Shown here piece after piece: positions 9,540 to 20,974 of a stretch of 64,000 nucleotides of DNA (within the stretch, counting starts at the first letter, position 1; every line of letters starts with the position of its first letter). Location of the stretch: positions 957,130,097 through 957,194,096 of the forward strand of contig OY728121.1 of the NCBI GenBank assembly GCA_963277665.1. Reading direction: 5' to 3'. This stretch comes from Viscum album (lineage: Eukaryota; Streptophyta; Magnoliopsida; Santalales; Viscaceae). The position numbers and the translations under genes were made by a program. Under the pieces are notes generated by a model, which had not been told where the DNA came from, made no database searches, and saw nothing but the letters and a program-made list of their open reading frames with translations.

Positions 9540-12500
9540 TCCAATGTTATTCTAACATAGTAACTTAATTAGGTAATTAATAGTTAATACCTTTCTTTAT
9601 AACCTAAGGAATCATAAACATATGATAATATGATCTATATTTTTTAGTAAGGTTAATCATGGGGGATATCCGTTGATGATCATAATTAATTATAAGATAT
9701 GAATACAAGTATGATGATATGATTATAACATATGAAATCATACCCAAAAATTCATAGAGAATAAATCATGAATCCTAGAATAATCCCTCTCATAAGAAAT
9801 GGAGAGATTCATGAGATTATGGAATCATCAATAATTATTCATGACCCATGAGATCATTTCATAAGCATAAGACATAAGTTTTCTATATAATAGTGTAGAA
9901 GAATCTATGGAATTAAAATCATATGTCAAGGACACCACTGAGGAAATGTTTCACAGAGTACTCCTTCTCTCATCACCTTTTTGCCTTATTTTATTTGGTT
10001 TAACTACTCATATTATTTCTTGGGTTTGGACTAACTGCTCATATACCCTATGGGGATTTGATTAACCTTTTGGGTACCCTATGAAATCATAATATATAAA
10101 ACATTACTCAATTAATTGGAGGGATATAGATGACCCAAACTTCAAATAATGAAAAATAATACATTAATATCCCACAAAATCAAAAAAACATTTATCATTT
10201 CATGATTGAATAATTAACCCATGAGAAATAAATGCCTTTTATAAAAAAATCCTTATAAAATAATCATTATAAGATATCCTGAAAAATATTTTTGATGGTA
10301 TCATAACATAATATCATCAATTAAGCATAAAAATCCATAAAATACATTCATATAGATGAAAATTATTTTTATAAAAGCATTAGTAATATTCTTTAATAAA
10401 TAAAGAAAAAATCCTTTTCTCTTGGTATATTTTAATAAATTAAAATTATAAAATTCATAATAAAATTATTTTCTTTGAAATTTTTTAATAATTAAATAGA
10501 TAATTCAAGAAAATTATTTTACATTATTGTGGGATAATCTGATTAGGTTGTAAATATCAAAAAATAATTCTTTGTTAAATTCTCTAAAGAAAGTAAAAAA
10601 TGGACGTTTCATATAAAGACAAAAAATTAATTTACAAATTTTTTAATGAAATGAAAAGATATTAGAAAAATAAATTTCTAAATTATTTAAAATTATATTA
10701 TAACTTCAATATAATAATTTTTGTTAACATGGCTATATAGGTGAATGATTCTATACCAAAATGGGGAAATATAGTAGACTTTTCATAACAACATTATCAT
10801 AGTGTTATTGTGTACCAATGATCTGGGGGATGGAAAGAATGATTAAGAAACATATATATACGTAAAGGAGAATAGTATATATCTATTTTAGGATATAATG
10901 GAAATAACTTTTTATTCATTTGAAATTGAAACTTAAACGATCCCTATAAATGTGAGATTGAAACTTAAACTCTCGCATTAAGTCAAGACATGCTTTATAT
11001 ACACTCTATCCTACTGTATAAAAATATATAGTTATTATAAATTTATAATAGAACCATATTCAAAATTATTTTTCTATATATAGTACCATTATAATTTCTA
11101 ATTACCCATTAACTTACAATTCATCATTATTATCAATATTCAAGTGTTAACTATTTTATTTTCTATGCATGTTTCAGTTTGGTGATTCCATTCCATGAAC
11201 ATTAGTTATTAATATGTCATCTATAGAATATTAATATGATAACAAATATCATCTTTAATCATTATATTCACTTTTATAACACTCCATCTAATACAGCGGT
11301 GAAAATAAATTACATCACTTTACAGAGAAGGTAGTCCACACATATATAAATGTAATGTTTTCAATTTTCAATGGATGATAATAAATAAGTTACCTGATAA
11401 TTTATATTCAAAAAATAATAATTATTTTATCCATATCACATTTATTCATTTAATCGACCTATATAACAATCCATTATAGGTGGTGATGAAAAATGAAATA
11501 CATCACTAGATCGAGACGATATTCCGATGTACGCATGAGCAATTCCCTCATTTTCCTTTGGAAGGATAATAAGTATATAATGGATATTATATCTATATAA
11601 TAACATTTTATTATATTTATAATAGTTATTTAATCATGGTATGAATGATCTAATGTATTAAATGGATGTGGAAGAGGAAATAAACAAGAAAGAACCATGT
11701 TAATTCAATTTTATCTTTACTGGGTATCCTTATATGTCTTTAACTGTAAGCCTTCATAGGTTGTTGTTTTGGTTAAAAAAAACTATAGGATGAGGTAACG
11801 TGAGTTTGGAAGTTATTAAAATTGATATTGGTTATTTGAAGGTGCTCAATGCGTATGGAAAGGTTATGATAGGAGGTTCTCATTTATATGTGCGGGGAGT
11901 TACAACATTGGAGGTAATTATAATTTGAAAAAGGAAGAAAATAAGACAAATATATAATATTATATAATTGGATATCTAAATCTACTCATATGATTGAATA
12001 TTTATATTTTTTATATTAGAATCCTTTCCCGGAGTTTAACATCCTTAATCCAATTTAAAACATTACTTTGATTACTTAACTTTTATCATGGTAACCACAC
12101 ATTATGACTAAAAATAAAATTGACGATATAAAAAAAATTAGAGAGGATTATTAAAATTAACTAATCCATTTATTATATTAAAATTTTATTGATGAAAAAA
12201 TTAATCCTATTATTTTTTTATAAATCTCATAAAAATGTTTTTTAGGAAAATTTTATTTTTGAAGTATAAAATGAATTTATTCTTATTTAATTATTAATCA
12301 CAACTATTACAAGAATGTAAATTTGTTAAATAGAATATATTATGTAAAAATTTAATTAAAAAACATCATAAAAAATGTTTCTTTTAATTTATTAATTTAA
12401 AAATACATTACGCAACATTGAAAATAGTTTTCTAAACTTATAAAAAATAATTTTCAATATTTTTAATAGTTTAAATGAGATAAATTTATATTTTCATAAA

Positions 12501-12860
12501 ATATATAAAATATAACAAATTTATAAACAAAAAATTTATGTGTCACCAACGATGATTTGAATAGTATTCACTGCCAATACTTCAAAATTTTATGGTTTTA
12601 CTTAAAAGATTTTATGAACTAATAATTATATTTTATCAATAATTTTTAATGATATCATTCCTCAAAAGTAATAAATTTTAAGAAAATTCATAATTTAAAA
12701 AAAAGATCAATATAGTTTCCAAATAATTAATTTTATTTCTTTCAGTGAACTTTGTAAATTTTATAATGATATTTATTTTTTCAAATTAATTTAACTATAT
12801 AATTTTTTTTATATTATAGTGAATTATTATCCACTTAGGTTTTCTATTTCAGGCTTTGGA
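9540..12860 (-). repeat. Gypsy-1 left LTR (3' LTR in element sense)
   Basis: About 3.3 kb of AT-rich non-coding DNA, placed directly after the end of the minus-strand gypsy pol. Its first 530 bases align by eye with 16745-17290 on the far side of that pol: both carry CCTAAGGAA, a GATATC-GATGATCATAATTA block, and later a TCATATGTCAA-GA-ACCAC block. Further in it aligns with the Gypsy-3 LTRs: the GGAGGGATATAG block at about 10121, the 185-bp motif repeats at 11300-11570, and a GGA-GTGGAAGA-GA-ATAAA block at about 11664. Exact ends are not fixed; no clean TG/CA ends or target duplication were seen. Confidence 0.7.
11300..11570 (-). repeat. 185-bp-spaced LTR motif, two copies (Gypsy-1)
   Basis: Two copies, anchored by ACATCAC at 11314 and 11500, lie 186 bases apart. 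The second copy, read on the minus strand, contains GCTCATGCGTAC followed by a degenerate GGA-TAT-CGTCTC. This is nearly the same as the copy at 38071-38100 in the unrelated plus-strand LTR. Each copy is followed by a stretch ending in TTTTC. No coding is visible. See the corresponding entries in the other LTRs. Confidence 0.7.
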
Positions 12861-12899
12861 AGCTATTAAGAAAGCCAAATTAGTAGAGAGAAATATATT

Positions 12900-14320
12900 C
12901 TTAAATCACAGAATGTTATATTATACTTCCTTATAAGTGTTTATCCCATGAAATTATGTTTCTATGATGAAAAGGAAATGGATAATTATTCATCATTACA
13001 TAATTTGGATCCCAAATATATTTAATAAATTTTTGGTTTCATAAAAAAACATTGACCATTTCAGAGGGATTGTTCTATAACACTTTATATCTTTCATCCA
13101 GAATCTCCAATACTAGTTCCTCATAAGAAACATCATGTTCCATCTATACATCTTCCAATTTAAATACATTTTAAAAATAGATATATAATTACTCAAAAGA
13201 AATACAAGAAACACATTGGGACCATTTTAGTGATTTGGTGGATCTTCCTAGAAGTAGGCTCCCATGTTGATTTGATCAAGAATTTCGTAGAGACTGATAT
13301 ATCGAGGATTAGATTACCCAAATTTCAAAATATCTTAAAATCAATCTAAGTAGATATTTTAAGGAATAAAATATAACCAACATCAATATTTATATCACTC
13401 TATTATTAATAAAAATAACATATATATTAACTCTGATCTACATTGATGTGTTGCAGGATGGCTCTAACTATGTCTTCCAAATCATTAGAATGTTTAGATC
13501 CTATTAGATTTAATTATCTAATTTGATCCAAACATTTTATAGTTATTCAATTCTTCACATAAAGTGATTCATAAGGATTCAATTGAATTATATTGTGAAA
13601 GGTATTGTTTTAATAAAGTTTACCAAAAGGGAGGAGTTATTACGATCCTCATTTGAAGTTTACATGGGATGCTCCAAGCATATCCTTAGGTATCAAGAGA
13701 GGAATTTGAAATTGGCTATCAGCGTGTGGGTGATATACCATACTAAAATTCAAATCACTATTGAAATCATGTTGAATAATTTTCAATAATATGTATATAA
13801 ACCACGGATCATAATTAGATACAACTGAGAGTGGAACAACATAAAACCCAAGAAATTCCTTACTAAATGTCATGGACATTTTTTAGAGAAAGATATCGTA
13901 TCAGATGGTAAGGAAATTCACTAAGTATATAAACTGATTGATTATAACCCAAATGAAATGAAGGACTTCGATGTCTTGGGGTGTCCTACAACAAAATCTA
14001 TGGTGATTTTTTCAATTTCCATATTTTTATGGGTAATGATTGCTCCACCCCATTAGACAGCTATTTTTTTTCCTTCACATTATAAAATATTAGTCCTTGA
14101 GATATATATTTTACTATATACAATTTCTTGATGTCCTTATAGAAATTCTCTTTGATATCTTTATACATATTTGTTCTTCTCAATGATATAGATAATGATG
14201 ATCTATGCACTTCATCCAATAGCTCCATATTAAATTGTAATATTTAGTGGACACACATCCTTTCCTAATTCTTATTATTCTGTCTTGGTCATGGTTAAAC
14301 TATAGGACACTCTTTACATA
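12900..14320 (-). pseudogene. Gypsy-1 integrase with C-terminal part, decayed
   Basis: Integrase inserts the cDNA into the host genome. Minus strand, in order: ITIDFVVGHPKTSKSF (about 14025-13975, start of the catalytic core with the first Asp), then in frame 13879-13649 FYVVPLSVVSNYDPWF (second Asp block, normally VSDRD-RF), LNFSMVYHPHADSQFQ (normally FHPQTDGQ) and KDMLGASHVNF. These are followed by LYxNNTFHNIIQLNPYESLYV (normally AYNNSFH-SI-MAPFEALYG). Downstream, NPRYISLYEILDQI, DVSYEELVLEILDERYKVL and a final EMVNVFLWNQK then YIWDPN (normally VLWRNH then ATWEPE) reach about 12960. Stops and shifts are frequent. Confidence 0.88.
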
Positions 14321-15179
14321 GTTTTATTGATCTAAATATTCCTTATAAACCTCCTCAATCCTCACATGGATTGATGGTATTATAGTAAGATAATAAAGGT
14401 TTGATTTATAACATTTCCTAGTAATATCAAGATTCATCTTCTGAAAATGCATATGTTTTGGAACTTTTTTCATCCCCATCATAGACAATATAACATGGTC
14501 CATTCGATTCTGAGAATCAACAACAATTTTTGACATCCTAAGGTGTAAATATATTGACCGATAAAATTTTTTAATCTACTCCAATATTCTGCTTAAGTAT
14601 ATATTCATCCCTTTTTGTGTGAATATATACATTGATCTATAAGTTTTAGTATACATAAAACACCTTTTTGCATAAATTTAAGGTCTCTATATTGTTACAG
14701 AAAAAAGTTTTTTTTCTTTCTCTAAATCATGAGTCCTTTCAATTTTATCATGAACCTTCAATTGGAGTGAGGAATACATTACCACCATGTTATTTTCATT
14801 AATAAAATATCCCAATCCATTATTTTATGTATAAATATATATTTAAACCCTTATCAATATATAGGGTATTGTAAGAGTGGATTAAATGGTCAAATTTATC
14901 CTTCTAATCTTTAAAAATTTATTTGTATTCATCTATCTAATGGATGTGGGCTCCCTTTTCAGCCAACATGGTCTGTGGAGTTGATAGTTGTCATATATTT
15001 ACAACAATGAGTGGATAATATCCAGTGAAGCCACGAAAATTATTAATCTATGTCACCACGTTGAATATGAGAAAATTATTAACAACCATTATCCTTGAAG
15101 GGTCCATATATCAATCCTCACTAGTAATTATATAATACACAATAGATACATTCTATAAACTAAATTCACATTTTTTTAA
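14321..15179 (-). pseudogene. Gypsy-1 RNase H to integrase N-terminal interval, poorly preserved
   Basis: This interval lies between the RT palm and the integrase core, where RNase H and the HHCC zinc domain belong. The 70-residue minus frame 14536-14324 has LTIIPSIHVRIEEVYKEYL, weakly like the 'L-V-PTL-DRIKEAQ-ED' linker before the integrase zinc domain. I could not place the RNase H catalytic residues or the HHCC motif. The assignment rests mainly on position between two well-supported domains of the same element and strand. Confidence 0.5.
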
Positions 15180-15800
15180 ATTTGGAATAAATCATCCCCT
15201 TTCCCAATGTATTCAACACAATACTCATAGAATCATAATGCTCTTAAATTTCTATAGATTATATGAAAATATAATCAATAAATACTACCACAAATTGATA
15301 AATGTAATATTCAATAACTCTATTCAGTAGATCCTTGAATGTAGTGGAGGAATTGGAAAATAAAAATGTCATCACTCTAAATTCACAGTGTCTATAAGTT
15401 ACAAAAAATGTTTTCTTTGGTATATCCTTCCTTTTGAGCCTTGACTAATGATATCCATATCATATACCATTCATGAGGGAATATTGATCTTCACTTTCTT
15501 GATTAAAAATTCATCTATATGGGGAAAATGATAATTGCTCTTGATATTGTTCTTATTTATGATCATAAAAATAAATATAGAGACACATTTTTCTATATAT
15601 ATTTTTTACAAAAGAACAGGTGTGCCCCAGGGTGAGGACTGGAAACTACAACTACCATTTATAGATTTTGAGGGATTATTTATTCAATTCCTAAAATTAA
15701 ATGGGATCATTATATAATGGTTATTTTAAATAAACATTGATCTAGGTATGAGTTCTACAGATTACATAACCTCAAGATTCATGGGAAGACTATGAAAATC
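15180..15800 (-). pseudogene. Gypsy-1 reverse transcriptase, decayed
   Basis: The RT copies the element RNA into DNA. At about 15425-15190 the minus strand reads CEFRVMTFLFSNSSTTFKDLLNRV (normally [24 protein letters not shown]), then QFVVVFIDYIFI (normally VVVFIDDILIYS) and YDSMSIVLNTL (normally H---VL-TL). The second catalytic Asp of the FIDD box is changed to Tyr, so the enzyme would be inactive even in frame. The segment up to 15800 joins it to the protease and shows no clear extra motif. Confidence 0.85.
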
Positions 15801-16300
15801 ATCAAAAAAATACATAAAAAAATTCACTAGCAATGGAAATATATTCAATGTTGAGTTTATCTTGAACCATTGTTGAAAAATATCCCTTATGAATAGGTAG
15901 TAAGACCCCAATAATGGTAGTAATTTCTAATGGAAGTTCATGTTCATCATCACATGGGTAGATGATCATGGGTTGTATTGAAATACTAAATATGGCTTCC
16001 CTACATAGAAAATTGATATGGTCTCTATATAAAGAGAGGTAATCCATTCCCAAAATAACATCAAATTCATTTATAAGTAGAATAAAAAGATTTATTGGAA
16101 TCACATTAACATAGTTATTTATTTAATAGGAGTAATATGGTTTAGATGAAATCATCATAACAAACAGAGTATTCATTGATAATTTAATATCTAACCAGTG
16201 ATGTAGTGATGTGATACTCTTAGCAAGTTCATTAAATAAAAAATAATGGGTAGAACCATATACCAATATGAATTCTAAATTTCATTAATGTATAATAAGC
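15801..16300 (-). pseudogene. Gypsy-1 aspartic protease (RVP_2 type)
   Basis: The protease cleaves Gag-Pol. The minus-strand frame 16104-15802 begins IPINLFILLINEFDVILGMDYLSLYRDHINF, matching the well-known EFDVILGMDWL-KY-A-IDC block, and ends with IASEFFYVFF (normally V-EFPDVFPE), which leads into RT. Upstream at about 16300-16230, VYGSTHYFLFNELAKSI matches DSGATHSFIS with the catalytic Asp changed to Tyr. Then LDIKLSMNTLFVMM runs into the frame above. The active-site loss and a stop near 16110 show that it is dead. Confidence 0.87.
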
Positions 16301-16374
16301 ATTTCATTCTCTATTTTATTCACATTCTTATCATATTATTTCTCCAAAATTGCTAGTCTGAATAAAAATAAAAA

Positions 16375-16450
16375 TTAATTCGAGTTGATGATCCTATGTT
16401 AAACAAAAGTCAATCCCAATATTTCCAAAAGTATAACAGCTTCTTATCAA
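16375..16450 (-). pseudogene. Gypsy-1 gag zinc knuckle remnant
   Basis: Minus-strand translation gives CYTFGNIGIDFCLT, which aligns to the Ty3/gypsy CCHC knuckle CY-CG--GH---C with the second Cys changed to Phe and the His changed to Ile/Asp. It lies about 80 bases upstream, in element sense, of the protease DSG block, the correct place for the end of gag. The rest of gag is missing, because the right LTR stub begins only about 300 bases on. Confidence 0.6.
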
Positions 16451-16744
16451 CTTTTGACAGGTTAGGTTTCTCCACTATCACATTGGTTTAATATAGGTAG
16501 TCATAGGTTTTTTTATCTCATTCCTTATAACATAATCTCAAAAAATAACTAATCCTTACTTTGATTTCAATTGAGGTTAAATAATCCAGAAATACATACA
16601 TAATATGTAATTTTTAATGAATACTCAATATGTATGCAAACAATATATGATCGATAATACTAATAGATTAGTGTCTTTAGAGACCAGATAAATAATAAAA
16701 TAATATATGAATTATGTTTAAAATTTACAAGAAATTTATTCATA

Positions 16745-17290
16745 CATTATACCCTTATTTGATATGTCCTACAGAATTCATTTCTTTAAAACCTAAGGAA
16801 ATGGAAGCATATGAAAGGTTGAGATCATATTATCCACATGGTTGAACATAGTAGATATCAACCGATGATCATAATTACACATAAGATAAGCATACAGATA
16901 TGAGATTATGATCATAACTTATAAAAAATACCTAAAAAGTTATTTACTAAAAACATTTTTCCCTGAATATGCCACAATTTTTAAAACATAAATGAGACAT
17001 AAGATTGCAGAGTCATCAATAAAGAGTCCTAATCAATGAGAGTATATCATAAGAATAAGTTATTATAATTTCCCATAAAAGTGTGGCATAAAAATAAAAA
17101 TATAATTCATATGTCAATGATACCACCGAAGGATTATTCATAGAGTATAATTCTACTAACGACTCATGTTCATTCCTTTGATATGGGAACACTCATATAC
17201 CTTCTTTATCTTTGGATAAACACCCATGTTCCTCCCGAGGCTCTGTCTAATCACCTATGTAAATTCATTAGATTAGATAAATTAAATATT
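16745..17290 (-). repeat. Gypsy-1 right LTR stub (5' LTR in element sense)
   Basis: About 0.5 kb aligning by eye with the first 0.53 kb of the left LTR (9540-10090): shared CCTAAGGAAAT, GATATCAACCGATGATCATAATTA, a TCATATGTCAATGATACCACCGA-like block, and a run of 'ACTCATAT-CC' and 'AACC' phrases. Its left edge, ACATTATACCC, resembles the start of the Gypsy-3 right LTR (ACATTATAACCC, 49541). The remaining 2.8 kb or more of this LTR is missing beyond 17290, so the element is truncated here. Confidence 0.65.
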
Positions 17291-20200
17291 TACATCACCT
17301 CCAAAGAGATAATATTGGAAAGAATCCCTAGAAAATTCATATAGAAAGAACAATGGATAAAAGAAGGAATATCCTTGTGTTTAATAATAGTAATTGTAGT
17401 GCAATAATAAATAGGTACAACTCCAACAATGATCAATCCAGATTTATATTTTCTTCAGGAATTTCAACTACAGTCAGTATCAACACATATGTGAGGAAAC
17501 TAATGCATTCCATACCTATTTGACTATTTCATGTTGTCATGTTTTATATTATTCATTGTTCCATATATTAAAAATATATTCAGGAACAATCCTGCAAAAA
17601 AATGTCCAATATATGGTTTACTGATTTTCGGTCAAATTTAATAGAAAAAATTATTACATATACTCACCAACATTGAGATGTAGACAATCCCAAAAAAAAA
17701 TTATAAAGTATCCCATAGAGACCCATCTATTTTTGAGAAGGTGTTTTTCAGGTTCCTTGCCATATTGAAATCCCAAGGGAATCAAAATCCCATATTTTCC
17801 CAATCCATTGGCAAGAAACACATAAAAATCCAAAAAGTTATAGATCCACCTAAAACATGGTACTTCATTTTTCTTATAATGATTGGGAATGTAAATTTGG
17901 ACCCATGTTTTATTAACATCAGACACCACTAATGTATCAATTAAACATCTTTTATACAATATAATAATTTTCCATCCCAGCTAAAAATATTAGTTTCAAA
18001 CACATTAAACTGGTGATATGGTTAATGCATCTATCATTCTTATATGGAAGAAACTAAAATGTTAGTGATGGATAACAAGAAATACAACTAGATATTTTCA
18101 ACCTTAGAGACTCGATATACCAGTGTAACTTTTACCAAATATTATCTCAATAATCAATGTTGAGGTTCTTATCAAATTTAGATTAACATCTTGCAATCAT
18201 AATGACAAAGAGGTGATGGTATCCATATATAGAAATCTCCCACTTTTTATATATTCCAAAATATTTCATGTTCCTCAAATAAACTAAATACTGGATTAAA
18301 TTAATTAGAAACATTATGACTACAATAGAGTGATTCCTTTATTTCCCACCATCATTTGAGAATTCATTTCAGAGGACGATTTATCAGAATATTATGAAGG
18401 GATCTCAAAAATGGGCTAAGAAGGAATGTTTTTATCCAAAATATTATTTCCTAAGTATCTAGTAAAATAAATCACACTAATTGAGAATAATTTATACATT
18501 TTAAATATTTTAATATATGTAAAAATATAATACCATATGGATACAAAATTGGATCATTGAAATTTTTTATCACTATAGCACATAAAATATTCATCAATTT
18601 GACATACTTATTGATGTATTCCTTGATTGGATTCATTAGAACCACTATTTTCCTTTTATGTGTCCTCCTGAATGGGAGGAATAACTACTTGTGTTACGGT
18701 GTTCTGATGCCCCTTAGGTAGGAGAAAATATTAAAAAATATATGGAAATCCTCAACCACCATTCCAACCTGACACTTTTTTGATGGGCCAACATCAGCCA
18801 AGCCAACCACAATAGAATCATCTACCAGAATTCGACAGTGAGTCCTACCTTTTTCACCAAAAATTGATTTATTCCAAGTATGTGTTTTTATACTAGGTTC
18901 TTCATTATAAACCTTATAACAAGATACATTATTGTTCCTAAATTTCAAGCATGATGTATAATAAACGAGAATTTTTTTCAAATGTCACAATTCACAAAAA
19001 ACCCTTCTCCCTATTCTAAATACATATGACATATGGTAATAGTTTGGAGATATCCACTTATGTAAAAATCCTTTCAACAGAATTTATAAGAATCTTATAG
19101 GTTACGGGAACTAGATTAATGTATATAATAATAAGACTAGAAACAGTAAACAAAGAATCTGTTTTAAAGAGATGAAAAAGTAATCCTTGAAGTTAAATCC
19201 AGATAGGAACCATAAGGAGTTTGAATTATTTTTAAAAATATGGTGTCTATTTTATCATATTCATACTACATCATTCATAGGACCACATTTCATGGTTCCA
19301 ACATAAATTATATTCCTCTTTTGAGCAGAAATGAAAAAAGATAATGATATAATCAAGAAGCCCGAAATCAAAGTAGGTAAAACAAATCATTTTTAGGGGC
19401 CTTATGAAGAAAAAATAATAGAAGAATATATAAGAAAAGATGAATATAAAATAAACCATTATAAAAGGTTCATTAAATGAATGAAAACAAAATAAAATCT
19501 TAAACCACTCCATAGAAACTCTATACAACCCATAACCACCATCTAGAACCAAAATAGACCAATCCTTGAATTCATCACCATGAAACCCATGGTTTTTCAC
19601 CCACACTATCTCACACATTATCCAACTAATAGAAGAAACCCCATTCTAGCTAAAACATGGAACCTACAAAATGTATATTCATGAGTATATATCCCAGAAA
19701 GATGCTACCCACCAAGTATATGAAATCACTTTTATATCAAATCCCATGAATTATAGTTTGAAAAGAATTTAAAATTATTATTTTTACATGAGAATACATA
19801 AACAAAAAAGCATAAACTTGTTCTAGTTACCGTTCCAAAAAATAGAAACGATATAATAAAAAATAATTTGGGATCATCAGAGTAAAAATCAAATATATAA
19901 CTCCACACCCTATTTTGAATTGTTCTTTCAAAAATATTTTGAAATAAAAAATAATAAAAAATATCAAAAAAATAAATCATTACTTTTTCATATAAAAAAA
20001 TTAAACACAATTTTCAAAAACACCACATAAAATTTGGAAGAACACTCCATTAAAAAATTATTTATAAGAAGATGAAGGTAAATAGAAAATGACACCTTTA
20101 GCCTTCATCCAAAACCATTAAAAATCTATTTTCAAACATTTGAAAAACAAGACATAATGTGTGGAATAAGTATTAATAAGAAGGATCTATGATATGAATT

Positions 20201-20974
20201 TCCCATAATATATAGAAATATTTAACCAATGAAAATGTTCCATGAAATCAAACAATAATCCATGTATACAAATAATGAAAAGTGAAGGAATCCCCTAAAT
20301 GATCCTAAAAATAATAATTGAATAAGGGGAACCACCTTAGAAATCTAGTAAAAAAATACTTGAATAGATGGTGGGGAACCTATTGTGGAACTAATGAATC
20401 TGTCCATGTCTCTATTAGTACCATCGAACTATCTATGAATATAACATACTGGGAGCACAAAACTACCATGGGCCACCATACTTCCCACTACCCCTTTCAG
20501 ACTGACTGATGTTTCATTGAAGATAAACATTCCATAGTGAGAACATAATATATTATTGGGCTCACACTCATCAATGTCATTTACTAAATGTTTGTATTCA
20601 TATGAAATTAATCAAGGATTTGAGAAATAGAGTATATAATATATGGAATTAATTAAATTTAAATCATTCCAAAAAATCACCAGCTCACCTACAACACCCT
20701 AGCATGAAATATACACTAATATCCTTATTATGATATATATATATATATATTTGAAGCACATCCCATAAAAAATGAATGAAATGCTGATGGGGCATGATGA
20801 GGGTCTCACAATTATCATAAAAAATCATTATCATAGGGTTCCAAATAGGCCTTTTAAAAATAATCTTGGGATGACAAGACAACTCACACCATTTCAAAAA
20901 CAAATTCAAGCAACTATTGAAACTAAATTATCAATGTGTTTCATGAAATAAATTTTTAAATTAACTTATTTTAA
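17291..20974. other. Unassigned AT-rich region between Gypsy-1 and Gypsy-2
   Basis: About 3.7 kb with several minus-strand frames of 90-115 residues (17959-17654, 18981-18694, 19618-19271, 20010-19732). None shows a domain I recognise. Several are very rich in Phe, Ile and Tyr, as expected from A-rich DNA read on the opposite strand. A TA microsatellite lies at 20733-20750. It is probably old retrotransposon sequence, but I have no motif to prove it. Confidence 0.4.

Noticed and set aside
17654..17959. 101-residue minus-strand frame in the unassigned block
   Set aside because: No recognisable motif, and it overlaps a plus-strand frame over the same bases; composition is what A-rich DNA gives by chance.
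19271..20010. Two long minus-strand frames very rich in Phe, Ile and Tyr, looking like membrane proteins
   Set aside because: The residues follow from A-rich plus-strand DNA; there is no signal, family motif or conserved neighbour.
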